A stretch of DNA of 64,000 bases from Pelargonium tetragonum (Eukaryota > Streptophyta > Magnoliopsida > Geraniales > Geraniaceae). Below the pieces are notes generated by a model. The model searched no databases. It was given only the letters and a program-made list of their open reading frames with translations, and had not been told where the DNA came from. The stretch covers positions 19,085 to 83,084 of the forward strand of contig JAYMTL010000090.1 of NCBI GenBank assembly GCA_036897445.1, given 5' to 3'. The position numbers were made by a program, and so were the translations under genes. Positions 62,254-64,000 of the stretch are shown piece by piece (the stretch's first letter is position 1; the number at the start of each line of letters is the position of its first letter).

Positions 62254-62399
62254 GCAGTATATAGTAATTGAAGGAAAAAGTAGCGGTTTATACTTTATAC
62301 TCTTAATAGAACTAAAAAAAGTAGAATCAGAAAGACTTCTATAGAAACCCTTATCATTCTACAATCTTTTTAATTCAGAGCTATACTTAGACCAAGTAG

Positions 62400-62475
62400 A
62401 TCCCCCACCCTTGCTGGTTAGATCAAAGCTACTGTTATCCGCCACGCATGGGTTCAAATCCCATTTCTTTCCTCC
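62400..62475 (+). pseudogene. tRNA-Ser-like 3' end with intact T-arm
   Basis: ATGGG (62448-62452) and CCCAT (62460-62464) pair perfectly around the T-loop TTCAAAT, the only fully paired T-arm in the window. The segment CATGGGTTCAAATCCCATTTC followed by TTTCCTCC resembles the 3' end of plant organellar tRNA-Ser(GCU) (from memory of the family), with extra bases before the acceptor end. Upstream GCTGGTTAGATCAAAGC loosely fits a Ser-type D-arm, but the anticodon arm and the 5' acceptor strand are not recognisable. A short ORF (62411-62596) crosses it and is not considered a gene. Confidence 0.4.
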
Positions 62476-62479
62476 TCTA

Positions 62480-64000
62480 TTCCTCCTCACTTTGTTCAGA
62501 GCTATGATTAGTTTACTCGGGTCTCTATCTATTGCTTTTACTTTTAATAGTGTCTATAAGAAAAATTCCCGGGTCTTTCCCGTCGCTTACGCTTAATTGT
62601 TAGAAGTCAGATTTATAATATGTAAAATGAGACATTCTGTTGTACTGGTAAAAAGATATAAAATTCTATCCTCCACACGAATCTTTATTCCCTTAAGTAC
62701 ACAACTTTAGCTACTTCTGTAGAAATTTGTGCCGCCAATAATTAAGGAAGAAGGCCCCTTCCTATGGAATGTTAGTATCTTTTCCTTTGAAAAAAGAAGT
62801 TAAGAGGAAGGATCCAGCAGACTTTAGCCAAATCTTATATCAGATTAAATAAAGGGTTATTTTCTTTTCGTTTACCGAACCCCGGAATTTAGAAAAGATC
62901 CTGACAAGTTTCTGAACCTAAGGAAAACCTCGATATAGAATTCACTATGAAAGTACATGACTTCTCCTTGCTGTAGAACCCAAAGTGTAACTGTGCACTA
63001 GCTTGCTTGTATGAAATTCTTGGGTATAATTAAGAATCCGACATATATCAAATCAAGAAAAAGTACTCTAAAGAGGGCTTTTTTGTTTACTTGCCCTGAT
63101 TTTAGGGTATCCATCGGCTTAGCAAACCTTTAGTAACAGTATGCGTACTTGGATATTAGACTTTTCTTTCTTTATATTATAAAGGCCTTCTCAACGCATA
63201 GAAAAATTTGACTATAGGAATATCATACACGGGTCCCTAATTTTTTGAGGTTTCGGATTCTTTTATATTATACCGAAAAGGTTATAGTAATTAAAATTTT
63301 GTATATCTGAAATTCCGATGATCCTCAGTAGTAAAAGAATAGACTCGCTTGGCTAAAGTTGTAGTTAGTCTAAATCGTATAGATTTTTCAAAAAAATTTC
63401 CTCAGGTATAGTTTCAACTTTTTGCTTTTGTTTGTGCACTGCCTCACAGGTCAATTCTGTAAAAATAGAAACTTTAGTCCGCTCTTATAGACCACCGACA
63501 CAGATAACGTAGACACAGGGAACCCATAGGGTATTTCAAACTTGTGGTTGGGAAGGTTTCACGAGCTATAACAAGTAGAGAAGAAATTCCCTAGAATAAA
63601 CAAGGCTTGTCGATATTAAAAAGAGCTCCCCCAAAAGACTTAGTACCTCAATCCAGCCGCTGGTTACCCTACTGACTACCCTTTACGAAACAGGGACGAG
63701 CCCTTAGAACACAAATAGAAGAAGAAAGGCCACACGAATATGTAATTACTGCAATCAGTGCTGGTTTGAGATGAGAAAAGGAAGCAATTCCTCGACCATT
63801 GACAAATGAACAATGCAAAAGGTTTTTCTTTCTCCTTGCTGAGTCCTAAGTAAAAACCCAAACAAATCGAACATGTAATAATTAAATTCCTAAGACACCT
63901 GATAAATAAGAAAATGACATAAGATGTTTTAGTTGACGAATGTTGGGTCTTTTTTTATACTCAAGAATTTCAAACTTATAGAAAAAGCAAATGAGGAATT
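62480..64000. other. Non-coding background, 3' end of window
   Basis: No gene or strong structure seen. The texture is the same AT-rich DNA with GC mini-palindromes. A 61-codon minus-strand ORF at 63676-63861 has no motif. Confidence 0.5.

Larger units (their letters stand above)
1..64000. repeat. Dispersed GGG-n-CCC mini-palindromes
   Basis: Throughout the window, runs of 3-5 G are followed within 0-6 bases by runs of 2-4 C, usually flanked by A on the left and T on the right. Exact examples read by hand are GGGTACCC at 1944-1951, 15240-15247, 40608-40615, 48030-48037 and 49299-49306, and AGGGATCCCT at 11466-11475, 12388-12397 and 45394-45403. At about one-third G+C I would expect well under one copy of either word in 64 kb. 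Many other members are degenerate. The pattern recalls GC clusters of some organelle genomes, but the consensus is not one I recognise. No target-site duplications were identified. Confidence 0.55.

Overview
This 64 kb window carries no protein-coding gene that I can support. The G+C content looks like roughly one third by eye. Stops are dense in all six frames: the longest stop-free stretch opened by a start codon is 128 codons (18343-18729, minus strand) and the next is 111 codons (28281-28616, plus strand). That is about what chance gives for this length and composition. I found no recognisable protein domain, no intact rRNA, no CRISPR array, no insertion sequence with an ORF, and no canonical full-length tRNA.

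What is present is structural. (1) Very short GC-rich quasi-palindromes of the GGG-n-CCC type (for example GGGTACCC and AGGGATCCCT) are scattered through an AT-rich background. (2) A family of dispersed repeats lies at about 27.4, 29.0, 49.6-50.3 and 54.8-55.4 kb. It is defined by a TTTATC(G/A) box, a purine-rich GGAGG box and an ACCGAC box, some copies lie in head-to-tail pairs, and a short CCTC(C)/(G)GAGG pairing recurs. (3) At least a dozen tRNA-like fragments keep a T-loop and sometimes D- or anticodon-arm logic, but nearly all lack a matching acceptor stem. The best resemble tRNA-Asn (45.2 kb, minus), tRNA-Lys (25.0 kb, plus) and the 3' end of a tRNA-Ser (62.4 kb, plus). (4) There are several perfect or near-perfect inverted repeats and one exact 27-bp tandem duplication.

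Layout: 1-27 kb is background with the mini-palindromes, isolated hairpins and the tRNA-Lys-like element. 27.4-30 kb holds two family copies and an island of different texture with several tRNA-like pieces. 30-48 kb is background, with tRNA-like pieces at 38.9, 41.3 and 45.2 kb. 48.6-50.4 kb is the densest repeat cluster. 52.5-55.4 kb holds a long stem, two tRNA-like arms and a tandem pair of family copies. 55.4-64 kb is background with a terminator-like hairpin, two tRNA-like elements and the tandem duplication.

Organism: not determinable from coding content. The tRNA-like pieces look organellar or bacterial in style. The lack of coding over 64 kb and the dispersed short palindromes fit an expanded, mostly non-coding organelle genome (mitochondrial or plastid), or eukaryotic nuclear DNA carrying organelle-derived debris. 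An artificial or model-generated sequence cannot be excluded from inspection alone. This is inference. No gene set works together here, so no pathway is described.
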